Assembly (NCBI GenBank): GCA_026770585.1
Contig: MU647603.1
Coordinates: 53,297-72,949 of the forward strand
Origin: Baffinella frigidus
Taxonomy: Eukaryota > Cryptophyceae > Cryptomonadales > Baffinellaceae
Direction of reading: 5' to 3'
Length of the DNA: 19,653 bases
Shown here piece by piece: positions 6,776-13,008 of the stretch. The notes under the pieces are model-generated. The model had not been told where the DNA came from, did no database searches, and was given only the letters and a program-made list of their open reading frames with translations. Both the position numbers and the translations under genes were made by a program. Every line of letters starts with the position of its first letter. The stretch's first letter is position 1.

Positions 6776-6833
6776 CCTCGCTCATAAGAAAGCGCCCCCC
6801 CCCCCAGGACCACCGAAGGGCCCTGCGGTGGCC
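6776..6833. mobile_element. truncated family E element
   Basis: TACAGGGGTACCTCGCTCAT followed by AAGAAAGCG and a C-run is the left arm. The core is altered and the right arm is absent. Confidence 0.7.
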
Positions 6834-6920
6834 TAAAGTCATCTCCCGAGGCGGGCCCATCCCGGGTCCAAACTCACACCCCCGCCCGCCCCACCCGCCC
6901 CAGCCTTCCAACCCGGGCCC

Positions 6921-7043
6921 TACAGGGGTACCTCGCTCATAAGAAACCGCCCCCCCCCTAGGACCCTACAGTAGGCGTATGCCTAGGGCCCTACGGTGGT
7001 CCTAGGGTGGGGGGCGCTTTCTTATGAGCGAGGTACCCCTGTA
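6921..7043. mobile_element. complete family E foldback element
   Basis: TA, then CAGGGGTACCTCGCTCATAA, a C-run, the core CCTAGGACCCTACAGTAGG..CCTACGGTGGTCCTAGG, a G-run, and the inverted end TTATGAGCGAGGTACCCCTG, then TA. It is about 119 bp between TA dinucleotides and nearly a full palindrome. The TA borders suggest TA target duplication as in Tc1/mariner-type elements. It is non-autonomous. Confidence 0.88.
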
Positions 7044-7096
7044 AGGAGGGGGCGCGCTCTCTCACGAGCGAGCCCCCCCCCCCTCGAAGCCCTCCC

Positions 7097-7218
7097 TACA
7101 GGGGTACCTCGCTCATAAGAAAGCGCCCCCCCCGCTAGGACCGCCATAGGGCCCCAGGCATGGGCCTACTGTAGGGTCCTAGGGGGAGGCGGTTTCTTAT
7201 GAGCGAGGTACCCCTGTA
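7097..7218. mobile_element. complete family E foldback element
   Basis: A second complete copy 54 bp from the first, with the same arms and TA borders. Its core reads CTAGGACCGCCATAGGGCCC, different from its neighbour. The 54-bp gap is G- then C-rich and contains another GAGCGAG string. Confidence 0.88.
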
Positions 7219-7390
7219 AACCGCCCCCCCCCCCCCCGCCCCCCCGCTAGCCGCAACAACTATTGTCATAGTTATTGACAATAGCATTGCATAACTATTG
7301 TCATAGCTATTGAGACAATGATTATTGTAGGTATTGTCAGCCTCTTGATATTGCTGAGGTCTCGCGCCGTTCTAGTTCCACGATCCTGGT
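7219..7390. repeat. poly-C tract and ATTGTCATAG repeats
   Basis: A C-run at about 7224-7245 is followed by AT-rich sequence in which AACTATTGTCATAG occurs twice (about 7258 and 7293) with inverted relatives CTATTGACAATAG. No gene. From 7345 to 7390 I see nothing distinctive. Confidence 0.6.
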
Positions 7391-7672
7391 GTAGGGTTCA
7401 GGGTTTAGGGTTTAGGGTCTAGGGTCTAGGTTTTAGGGTTTGGGGTTTGGGGTTTAGAGTTTAGGGTTTAGGGTTTAGGATTTGGAGTTTGGGGTTTGGG
7501 GTTTTGGGTTTTGGGTTTGGGGTTTGGGGTTTGGGGTTTGGGGTTTGGGGTTTGGGGTTTAGGGTTTAGGGTTTAGGTTTTGGGGTTTGAAGTTTAGGGT
7601 TCAGGGTTTGGGGTGTAGGGTTCAGGGTTTAGGGTTTGGGATTTGAGGTTTAGGGTTTGGAGTTTGGGGTTT
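7391..7672. repeat. TTTAGGG/TTTGGGG telomere-like array
   Basis: The plus strand is G-rich, with a homogenised TTTGGGG run at about 7513-7560. No coding content. It is flanked downstream by the composite foldback at 7731-8112. Confidence 0.88.
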
Positions 7673-7730
7673 ACAAGATCTGCCCGTTGAGCCCTTTGCG
7701 CATGAGAGTGAGCCTGGTTTCGGGTGTAAG

Positions 7731-8112
7731 TTTCCGTTACCTTATCCGTAAGAACCCCCCGATGGCCCTACGGATTGCCTACCGTAGGGTCCTAGGTCTT
7801 ATCGCTTAGGGGTTATTCACCCCCCTATGGCCCTACGGATTGCCTACCGTAGGGTCCTAGGTCTTATCGCTTAGGGGTTATTCGAAATCCCTTCCAAGTC
7901 CGCTGTGTGGTTGGGCGATTCAAGTCTATCCGGGAGGCGTCTCCCCCTTTGCCCCTCTTGAAGCCTTAAGGTAGGACCATTCAAAACTCTCCCTACACCA
8001 CACAGCGGACTTCGAGGGGATTTTGAATAACCCCTAAGCGATAAGACCCAGGACCCTACGGTAGGCAACCCGTAGGGGCATAGGGGAGGTCCTACGGATA
8101 AGGTAACGGAAA
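7731..8112. mobile_element. 382-bp composite foldback element (family D)
   Basis: The ends TTTCCGTTACCTTATCCGTA at 7731-7750 and its exact inverse at 8093-8112 are perfect over 20 bp. The left half holds a direct duplication of about 65 bp (from 7757 and 7821) with CCTACGGATTGCC and CCGTAGGGTCCTAGG; the right half holds one inverted copy. The centre has a further inverted pair GTCCGCTGTGTGG / CCACACAGCGGAC. A degenerate relative lies at 12250-12362. It encodes no protein. Confidence 0.8.
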
Positions 8113-8204
8113 GGTGGCCCGATTTGGGCCGAAAATCCCTTCGTAGCCCGCTGTGTGGCTGGCAGCGATCGCGTAAAACACATCACGAATGTCAACAGGC
8201 CACA

Positions 8205-8385
8205 CGAGAATGCTAGAGGGGCCTATTTAAAACCGATGTGCTTTTAAAAGTGGGCATTTGTGTAGTAACTTTCGTTGAATGGTCACGTGACTCTGCTCAA
8301 ATTGCACAGTCAGGAGGTTACTTTACCTTATCCTGGTACAAATATTTACAACCCCACACGTAAATAGGCCCCTCTAGCATTCTCG
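8205..8385. mobile_element. 181-bp foldback element with perfect 25-bp arms (family C)
   Basis: CGAGAATGCTAGAGGGGCCT.. at 8205-8229 is exactly inverted at 8361-8385. Inside, TGTGTAGTAACTTTCGTTGA matches one arm of family B elements, so the two families share pieces. Looser inverted similarity extends outward (CACATCACGAATGTCAAC / GTTGACAGTGCGTG). Confidence 0.82.
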
Positions 8386-8457
8386 AGTGGGGGGCAAACG
8401 TTGACAGTGCGTGTTTTTGTTCAAAGGGGTCTCTCCCCACAAGGCGGAGGTCGGCAC

Positions 8458-8800
8458 GTTTAGGGTTTACGGTTTGGAGTTTAGAGTTTGGTATGTGGTC
8501 TCGAGGGTTTAGGGTTCAGGGTTTAGGGATTGGGGTTTAGGGTTTGGGGTTTAGGATTTGGTATTTGGTCTCTAGGGTTTCGGGTTTCGGGTTTCGGGAT
8601 TAGGGTTTAGGGTTTGGGGTTCAGGGTTCAGGGTTCAGGGTTCAGGGTTTCGGGTTTCGGGTTTAGGGTCTGGGGTTGAGGGTTTGGTATTTGGTCTCTA
8701 GGGTTTAGGGTTTCGGTATTAGGGTTTAGGGTTTAGGGTTTGGGGTTTGGGGTTTGGGGTTTGGGGTTTGGGGGTTAGGGTTTGGGGTTTCGGGTTTGGA
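8458..8800. repeat. telomere-like array with TTTCGGG and TTTGGGG sub-runs
   Basis: G-rich plus-strand repeats, including about 80-bp sub-repeats that start with GTATTTGGTCTCTAGGGTTT (near 8558 and 8688; a diverged version near 8490). The array directly follows the GTGCAC donor of the exon copy 8807-8848 on the minus strand. Confidence 0.85.
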
Positions 8801-8806
8801 GTGCAC

Positions 8807-8848
8807 GTGAAGGGCCTGCCGACTGCCCCGAAGATCTTGTCTGCGACC
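8807..8848 (-). pseudogene. second copy of Gar1/Naf1-like exon fragment
   Basis: The minus strand reads VADKIFGAVGRPF after CTTAG and ends in AC followed by GTGCAC, a donor-like site. It is 42 nt and differs from the copy at 9020-9061 at about three positions. The acceptor AG is created by the adjoining CTTAAC repeat, so the copy lacks the first three residues of its partner. Confidence 0.5.
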
Positions 8849-8852
8849 CTAA

Positions 8853-8994
8853 GGTTAAGATAGGATAGGATAGGTTAAGATAGGTTAAGATGGGTTAAGA
8901 TAAGTTAAGATAAGTTAAGATAGGATAAGATAAGTTAAGATAGGTTAAGATAGATTAAGATAGGATAATATAGGTTAATATAGGTGAAGATAGG
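8853..8994. repeat. 10-bp tandem repeat TTAAGATAGG
   Basis: About fourteen variable units of TTAAGATAGG (TTAAGATAAG, ATAGG deletions) occur on plus. On minus the unit is CCTATCTTAA and adjacent units form CTTAAC, a branch-point-like string, directly upstream of an acceptor AG. The array lies exactly between the two copies of the exon fragment. Confidence 0.85.
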
Positions 8995-9019
8995 TTTCGG
9001 GTTAGGGGTTCGGGGTTAC

Positions 9020-9069
9020 GTGACGGGCCTGCCGACTGGCCCGAAGATCTTGTCTGCGACCATGGGCAC
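9020..9069 (-). CDS. exon fragment with Gar1/Naf1-like motif
   Basis: The minus strand reads VPMVADKIFGPVGRPV after CACTAG and ends in AC followed by GTAACC (donor-like). The string xxDxIFGPVxxPx resembles the core of the Gar1/Naf1 family of H/ACA ribonucleoproteins (typically GKVxDIFGPVxxPY). It is short, and the preceding Gly-Lys is not seen, so the family call is weak. That this is a duplicated exon is better supported, because the copy at 8807-8848 keeps the reading frame and the donor position. No other exon of such a gene was found. Confidence 0.35.
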
Positions 9070-9079
9070 CTAGTGTGGG

Positions 9080-9360
9080 TGTGCGTTTTGGGTTTTGGGT
9101 TTTGGGGTGTGAGGTTTGGGTTTAGGGTTTAGGGTTTAGGGTTTAGGGTTTGGGGTTTAGGGTTTAGGGTGTAGGGTTCAGGGTTTAGGGTTTAGGGTGT
9201 TTGGGTTTTGGTTTTTGGTTTTTGGTTTTTGGTTTAGGGTTTTGGGTTTTGGGGGTTTGGTTTTTGGTTTAGGGTTTTGGGTGTTTGGTTTTTTTGGTTT
9301 TTGGGTTATGGGTTTCGGGTTTTTGGTTTTGGTTTTTGGTTTTTGGTTTAGGGTTTAGGG
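9080..9360. repeat. TTTTGGG/TTTAGGG telomere-like array
   Basis: The plus strand is G-rich with a sub-run GGTTTTTGGTTTTTGG near 9207-9232. It lies between the Gar1-like exon and the first PDZ-like fragment, C-rich on the minus (sense) strand of both. Confidence 0.85.
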
Positions 9361-9364
9361 GGGG

Positions 9365-9417
9365 CCGCACCGCCATGCCGAGGACGTCGACGCCGTCGAC
9401 CCGCGCCAGAATGTCCC
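9365..9417 (-). pseudogene. PDZ-like exon fragment, copy 1
   Basis: The minus strand reads [19 protein letters not shown] after CTGCAG. The pattern GDxxxxVdGxxVxGM is the beta-turn region of PDZ domains (GD-I-L-x-V-N/D-G). It runs straight into C-rich telomere-like repeat. Two shorter relatives lie at 9754-9788 and 9824-9944. The fragment covers too little of the roughly 90-residue domain to be a working exon by itself. Confidence 0.45.
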
Positions 9418-9444
9418 CTGCAGAACGGCCCGCAGCGATTCATG

Positions 9445-9499
9445 TTAATTTAATTCAATATATAAACATACATATACATACATATACATATACATATAC

Positions 9500-9548
<49 letters not shown>

Positions 9549-9600
9549 CATATATATATATATGAATATATATACATGTATATACATATATATGTATTCA
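9445..9600. repeat. AT microsatellite (TA/ACATA)
   Basis: ATACATATACATAT-type sequence grades into pure (TA)n around 9511-9530 and 9536-9562. The open plus frame across it is a low-complexity IYIYIH translation. No gene. Confidence 0.9.
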
Positions 9601-9637
9601 ATTTAAAAACACGATTCGTGCCATCTTGAGGGTGGAA

Positions 9638-9698
9638 TTTGCTATCTTAGCATCGGCTTGGGTTACCATGGCATGGAACCCACCCGTAAGATAGCAAA
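9638..9698. mobile_element. 61-bp foldback
   Basis: TTTGCTATCTTA at 9638-9649 is exactly inverted at 9687-9698. The centre contains the 10-bp palindrome TACCATGGCA-like string. Beyond it, tandem TTTAAATTGAACC-type units run to about 9746. Confidence 0.65.
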
Positions 9699-9753
9699 AG
9701 GTGATTTAAATTGAACCAGTTTAAATTAAATCGGTTTAAATTGAACGTGTTTG

Positions 9754-9788
9754 CTAGCCGAGGACGTCGACCCGCGCCAGAATGTCCC
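9754..9788 (-). pseudogene. PDZ-like exon fragment, copy 2
   Basis: After CCGCAG the minus strand reads [11 protein letters not shown] and then TAG. Compared with copy 1 it carries an in-frame 9-nt deletion (GVD lost). The acceptor is kept; no donor. Confidence 0.5.
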
Positions 9789-9823
9789 CTGCGGTTCAGC
9801 GTTGACGGTTTATTCGGCCTCAC

Positions 9824-9944
9824 CGTTTTGGCGGGACCGGGCTCTTTTTCGCCCCAAAGTTGACAGATGTGCCTCCGAAATTGAGATCGTCAACTTGTGA
9901 ATAGTCCTCGAAGCTCATGCCGAAGACGCGCGCGAGAATGGCCC
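9824..9944 (-). CDS. PDZ-like exon, copy 3 (121 nt)
   Basis: After CCACAG the minus strand reads GAILARVFGMSFEDYSQVDD, then LNFGGTSVNFGAKKSPVPPK, and ends CAAAACG followed by GTGAGG, a strong donor. It is open from acceptor to donor. GAILARV..GMSFED matches the turn and following helix region of PDZ domains, although the usual VNG is reduced to VFG. Phase is 1 at the acceptor (GG completing a codon) and 2 at the donor. Of the three copies this is the only one with both splice sites. The SVNFG part recurs in damaged form near 11886 and 12391. Confidence 0.45.
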
Positions 9945-9950
9945 CTGTGG

Positions 9951-10100
9951 GTTAATGGTTGTCCGTTTTCGACTTGCAGTTTTCGGGTTTTCGGGTTTTT
10001 AAAATGTTGTAAAGGTTGTAAAACATTTTAAATGCACACTTCTGGTACTAATGAAAACCCGAAACCCCGAAAACTGCAAAAAATTGGACAACAATTACCG
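9951..10100. mobile_element. 150-bp foldback element
   Basis: The arms 9951-10000 and 10053-10100 pair imperfectly: GTTAATGGTTGTCC..TTGCAGTTTTCGGG against CCCGAAAACTGCAA..GGACAACAATTAC. The centre has a second hairpin around TAAAATGTTGTA. It abuts the acceptor of PDZ copy 3. Confidence 0.75.
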
Positions 10101-10111
10101 CAAACGCTCTA

Positions 10112-10166
10112 GAGTTTCGGGTTTCGGGTTTCGGGTTTCGGGTTTCGGGTTCAGGGTTTAGGGTTT
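10112..10166. repeat. short TTTCGGG/TTTAGGG array
   Basis: Five TTTCGGG units are followed by TTCAGGG and TTTAGGG. It is the same class as the larger arrays. Confidence 0.85.
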
Positions 10167-10213
10167 ACGAGGCCCACATGGAACATCGCCGCTGGCTAGG
10201 AACATCGCCTCTT

Positions 10214-10396
10214 CCTAAGATCTCATCCGGACGAGTATTTATGATAAATACGCCACGGCAACGAAAATTACTACAAAAATGCTTTAATAACTACTAGTAT
10301 GATCAATATGTGTAGTAAATTTCGTTGCCTTTGCGTATTTATCATAAATACTATTTATGATAAATATTTATCATAAATACGCGATGAGATCGCTAG
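10214..10396. mobile_element. foldback element, family B copy 2, nested palindromes
   Basis: The core 10257-10329 is GGCAACGAAAATTACTAC .. GTAGTAAATTTCGTTGCC with AATGCTTTAATA and ACTAGT inside. Around it are GTATTTATGATAAATACG palindromes (one on the left, two on the right) and outermost GATCTCATC / GATGAGATC. The core matches 1466-1542 and 11057-11132, while the outer arms are unrelated to theirs. Confidence 0.85.
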
Positions 10397-10413
10397 GGCC
10401 TGCAGTGTTCATA

Positions 10414-10558
10414 TCCGGGAACAGGTTTAATCTAAAGAAAATAGCCTATCAAACAGGGTTGTGGTCCTAATTAAATTTACTTAGGGCCCTAATTAACCTT
10501 CGTCCAACTCGTATGACAAGTAGGGATCCTGTTTCTTTTAAATTAAACATGTCCCCGA
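10414..10558. mobile_element. foldback element, family G copy 2
   Basis: TCCGGGAACAGGTTTAATCT .. AAATTAAACATGTCCCCGA. Its reverse complement aligns along its full length with 2002-2149. Interior strings shared include GTTGGACGA, TTAGGGCCCTAA and GGATCC. Confidence 0.85.
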
Positions 10559-10601
10559 ATCAGGTCATATCCGGGTGCGACTAGGTTGCCCCCTACAGCA
10601 A

Positions 10602-10929
10602 GCACCGAGGGGTTATCGCCTCGGTGAATACTCACCCTAACTCGCCCTAGGCAGGTCCTAGGGCCCTACCGTAGGGCGTATGCGCCTACTGGCCACTTAA
10701 GGGATAGGCCCCGGAGGTTGCGATCCATAAAAAAATCGGAGGTCCTAGGCAGGTCCTAGGGCCCTACCGTAGGGCGTATGTGGGCCTACTGGCCACTTTA
10801 GGGATACGTAAACAGACCCAGTGGTATCCCTGCAGTGCCCAGTAGGCTCATACGCCCTACAGTGTGCCCTAGGACCTGCCTAGGACCTGGCGTGGGTCTT
10901 TTAAGACCCCCTGGCCACTTAAGGGGTAT
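10602..10929. mobile_element. cluster of three family F-related elements
   Basis: Right-hand parts ending GGCCACTTAAGGGATA (10626-10706) and GGCCACTTTAGGGATA (10739-10806) are followed by a more complete diverged copy starting TATCCCTGCAGTG (10825-10929). All contain CCTAGGCAGGTCCTAGGGCC and CCTACxGTAGGGCGTATG. A small hairpin CACCGAGG/CCTCGGTG precedes the first. Further fragments (GACCCAGC, GGTCTTAATACAG twice) run to about 11000. Confidence 0.75.
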
Positions 10930-11029
10930 CCCCTAAGTGGATACTCCTCGGTCTTAATACAGCTGGGTCTTAATACAGACCCAGCAAGTGACTGGCCACT
11001 GGAGGCATACCTTGGCGGAGATCTCAATG

Positions 11030-11158
11030 GAAAACGGCTTAAATTAAAAACTTTCTGGCAATGAAATTTACTACACAGAACGAGTTTTACTAGTAGTATT
11101 AAAGCATTCGTGTAGTAACTTTCATTGATTCCTAAGGTTTTAAATTAAAACCGTTTTC
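11030..11158. mobile_element. foldback element, family B copy 3
   Basis: The outer arms GAAAACGGCTTAAATTAAAA and the inverted TTTTAAATTAAAACCGTTTTC enclose the core 11057-11132. The core (GGCAATGAAATTTACTACAC .. GTGTAGTAACTTTCATTGA) is inverted relative to copy 1. It lies two bases upstream of the 11161 minisatellite block. Confidence 0.85.
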
Positions 11159-11164
11159 ACATGA

Positions 11165-11468
11165 GATCCTCGGCAGCGGAGGAGTTGGGGTCCAAGACAT
11201 CTCGACATTTCACGCTACTCTTCACGGCATTTCACGCTGCCCCCCCTCGACATTTCACGCTGCTCCTCACGACATTTCGCGCACCTTGGCGAAGGCCGGC
11301 CTCCGCGGCGGACGAGTTGGGATCAAAGGCATCTAGACATTTCCCGCTACTCGCCACGACATTTCACGCCACTCTTCAAGACATTTCACGATGCCCCCCT
11401 CGACATTTCGCGCTGCTTTCCCGGACATTTCAGGGTTGCGGGCACGATATTTCGGACATTTCGCGCAC
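11165..11468. repeat. GACATTTCACGCTGC minisatellite with exon-end copies
   Basis: About twelve 19-24-bp units CGACATTTCACGCTGCTC occur on plus (GAGCAGCGTGAAATGTCG on minus). Three copies of the exon end NSSAAEA.LRQ plus donor occur: the real one at 11469, one at about 11285-11335 (donor GTGCGC intact) and a partial at about 11168-11194. On the minus strand the array begins at the donor itself, GTGCGCGAAATGTC, whose last part is the repeat unit. The 212-codon plus frame starting at 11161 is a repeat translation. Confidence 0.75.
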
Positions 11469-11577
11469 CTTGGCGGAGGTCGGCCTCTGCGGCGGAGGAG
11501 TTGGGGTCAAAGGCGTCGACCACCAAAATGTCGTTGGGCACGCCGGCGGCGCGCGCGACTCGCCACACAATCCCCAC
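11469..11577 (-). CDS. 109-nt exon, VGIVWRVARAAGVPNDIL family
   Basis: After CACACTAG the minus strand reads VGIVWRVARAAGVPNDILVV, then DAFDPNSSAAEADLRQ, and ends CGCCAAG followed by GTGCGC. It begins in phase 0 and ends in phase 1. Coding character is supported by related exon starts elsewhere that keep the acceptor and frame (11717, 12220, 12738) and by exon-end copies at about 11285-11335. I do not recognise the domain. Upstream and downstream exons are not identified. TACTAATTAAC and CTAAC strings, possible branch points, lie upstream of the acceptor. Confidence 0.55.
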
Positions 11578-12010
11578 CTAGTGTGCAATCCGGCCGAAAC
11601 GTCGGTTAGCAAGATATCTTTGTACTGCACAGAGCACTTGTTAATTAGTACCACGAAAGTAGATGGACTGTGTGGAGAGGACATCGATGGGGACGCGACC
11701 CGCCACACACTCCCCACCTGGCGTGGCGCGCGAGGTTCATCCCTGCCCGAAGTGTCGGTTAATAACGACTTTGTCCTGTACAGAGCGGTTGTTAATTAGT
11801 ACCATGAACATAGATGGCCCGATGTGGGAAGGACAGTGCGTGGAGAGGATGTCGTGCGGCACGCCTACCGCGCGCGCGATTAATATCCTCCAAAGTTGAC
11901 GGATTTGTACCATACACACAGCGTGTCAACTTAGGAATAGTCTGACACGCTGTGTGTAACGCCTACCGCGCGCGCGACTCGCCAGTTAGTAATTAGTACC
12001 ACGCGAGTTC
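11578..12010 (-). pseudogene. tandem degenerate copies of the VGIVWRVA exon and its upstream intron
   Basis: Units of about 140-150 bp repeat the block CGACCCGCCACACACTCCCC (exon start, minus strand), then GTGTCGGTTA, TTTGTCCTGTACAGAGCG, TTGTTAATTAGTACCA and a GTAGATGGACTGTGTGGAGA-type string. An exon-start copy with acceptor GCCAG begins at 11717 (VGSVWRVA). A fragment around 11835-11870 reads AVGVPHDILSTHCPS on minus. 11950-12005 contains a third, shorter unit. All look like decayed exon duplicates. Confidence 0.6.
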
Positions 12011-12172
12011 ATAGGCTAACGGCCTGAAAATGGGGTAGTTAGGCATACGGCATTGCCTAGGACCTCCTCCCGTAGGCCGAGGGATCCTAGGACCAAAAAG
12101 TCTCGGCCTACGGTAGGAGGTCCTAGGCAGCGCCGTAGGCCTAACTACCCCATTTTCAGGCCGTTACCCTAT
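12011..12172. mobile_element. 162-bp near-perfect palindrome
   Basis: Outer arms 12011-12044 and 12139-12172 pair over 34 bp with one mismatch (ATAGGCTAACGG.. against ..CCGTTACCCTAT). Inner arms GCCTAGGACCTCCTCCCGTA and the inverted TACGGTAGGAGGTCCTAGGC pair again. The inner sequence carries the CCTAGGACC / CCTACGGTAGG core shared with families D, E and F, but the outer ends are unique in the window. Confidence 0.85.
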
Positions 12173-12182
12173 TAGAGTAAAT

Positions 12183-12220
12183 GGACTGTGTAGAGGGGCG
12201 ACTCGCGACACAATCCCCAC
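12183..12220 (-). pseudogene. VGIVWRVA-type exon start, copy
   Basis: After CTCGGTCAG the minus strand reads VGIVSRVAP and then diverges. The acceptor is intact; TGG is changed to TCG. It shows no donor. Confidence 0.5.
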
Positions 12221-12249
12221 CTGACCGAGAACCGGTTGGGAATCAACAT

Positions 12250-12362
12250 AGGATATCCGTAGGAACAACGCTATGTCCCTACGGATTGCCTACCGTAGGG
12301 TTGTACGGATTATCCACTCATGGGTTAGGTTATGAGGGAATCCCTTTGCAGTCTTCTGTGTA
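12250..12362. mobile_element. degenerate family D fragment
   Basis: GATATCCGTAGG..CCCTACGGATTGCCTACCGT and TTATCC..GGGTTA..GAATCCCTTTGC..TCTTCTGTGTAG follow the order seen in the left half of the element at 7731-8112. The right half is absent. Confidence 0.6.
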
Positions 12363-12492
12363 GTGGATGTCTTTCGGCACTTGATTAATATCCTCCAAAG
12401 TTGACGGATTTGTACCATACGCACAGCGTGTCAATTTAGGAATAGTCTGCCAACCCGACTGAGGCAGGGCTAGAAGAAGGGGATATCGTTAG

Positions 12493-12703
12493 CCACTCGA
12501 GGCTAGAAATGAGACTATTTTAAATGCGGGGTTGATAAATTTAGTACCAGTCACGGGCAGGCGTGGTGACGTATCGGGCGGAATTCCGCCCGATACCTGA
12601 CCAAACGCCCCCATTTGTGTGAAAATTACTACACACCCCTTTTTTTTCTTCACTTGTAAACGAATCCCTGTTTTAAAACAGTCACATTTCTAGCCTCGAG
12701 TGG
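12493..12703. mobile_element. 211-bp foldback element with central 26-bp perfect palindrome
   Basis: The ends CCACTCGAGGCTAGAAATG (12493-12511) and the exact inverse (12685-12703) extend imperfectly to GACTATTTTAAA / TTTTAAAACAGTC. At 12571-12596 lies a perfect palindrome centred on GAATTC with GTATCGGGCG on its left side. AAAATTACTACACA near 12613 recalls a family B arm. No coding capacity. Confidence 0.85.
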
Positions 12704-12709
12704 AGGGAC

Positions 12710-12738
12710 GCGTGCGCGACTCGCCACACGATTCCAAC
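12710..12738 (-). pseudogene. VGIVWRVA-type exon start, copy
   Basis: After TCTCGGTCAG the minus strand reads VGIVWRVAHAS before entering the foldback at 12703. Acceptor and first eight residues are identical to the exon at 11577. Confidence 0.55.
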
Positions 12739-12751
12739 CTGACCGAGAATC

Positions 12752-13008
12752 AGCTATGTTCAGCCGTAGGGTGGGGAGTGTGACCCCGCATCAAGGGCTG
12801 CGCCGAGAGTCAAAAGACGGCAACCCGCCGGGGTTGTCCTAGCTCTAGGGGTCGGGAGTTCCACCTCGCACCACACAGCAACTCTCAGCCCTCAACCCTG
12901 AGCCCTGCGCCCTGAGCCCGCAACCCTATCCTCTCTCTCGGCTCTAGATTTTCACCCCGCATCGTGGGTTGCGCGGAGATTTAAACGACGGCCGCCCGCT
13001 CGCCCCCG
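12752..13008. other. no gene; two related blocks and short C-rich repeat
   Basis: TGACCCCGCATCAAGGGCTGCGC.GAGA (about 12781) and TCACCCCGCATCGTGGGTTGCGCGGAGA (about 12951) are imperfect direct repeats. Between them lies a small CCCTGAGCCCT-type array (about 12886-12930), C-rich on plus. I see nothing else. Confidence 0.55.

Larger units (their letters stand above)
11879..12449. repeat. 65-bp direct repeats (11879-11942 and 12384-12449)
   Basis: TTAATATCCTCCAAAGTTGA .. CAGCGTGTCAA.TTAGGAATAGTCTG occurs twice with only a few differences. GTTGAC..GTCAAC within it is inverted. A diverged relative overlaps PDZ copy 3 (CCCCAAAGTTGACAGATGTG .. GTCAACTTGTGAATAGTCC at about 9854-9910), so these may be decayed copies of that exon. 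Confidence 0.7.

Noticed and set aside
9285-9629. Frame ending in [13 protein letters not shown]
   Set aside because: Telomere-like array followed by TA microsatellite; low complexity.
11161-11799. 212-codon plus-strand frame
   Set aside because: It translates the GACATTTCACGC minisatellite and the antisense of the VGIVWRVA exon copies; splice signals and repeated exon borders are on minus.
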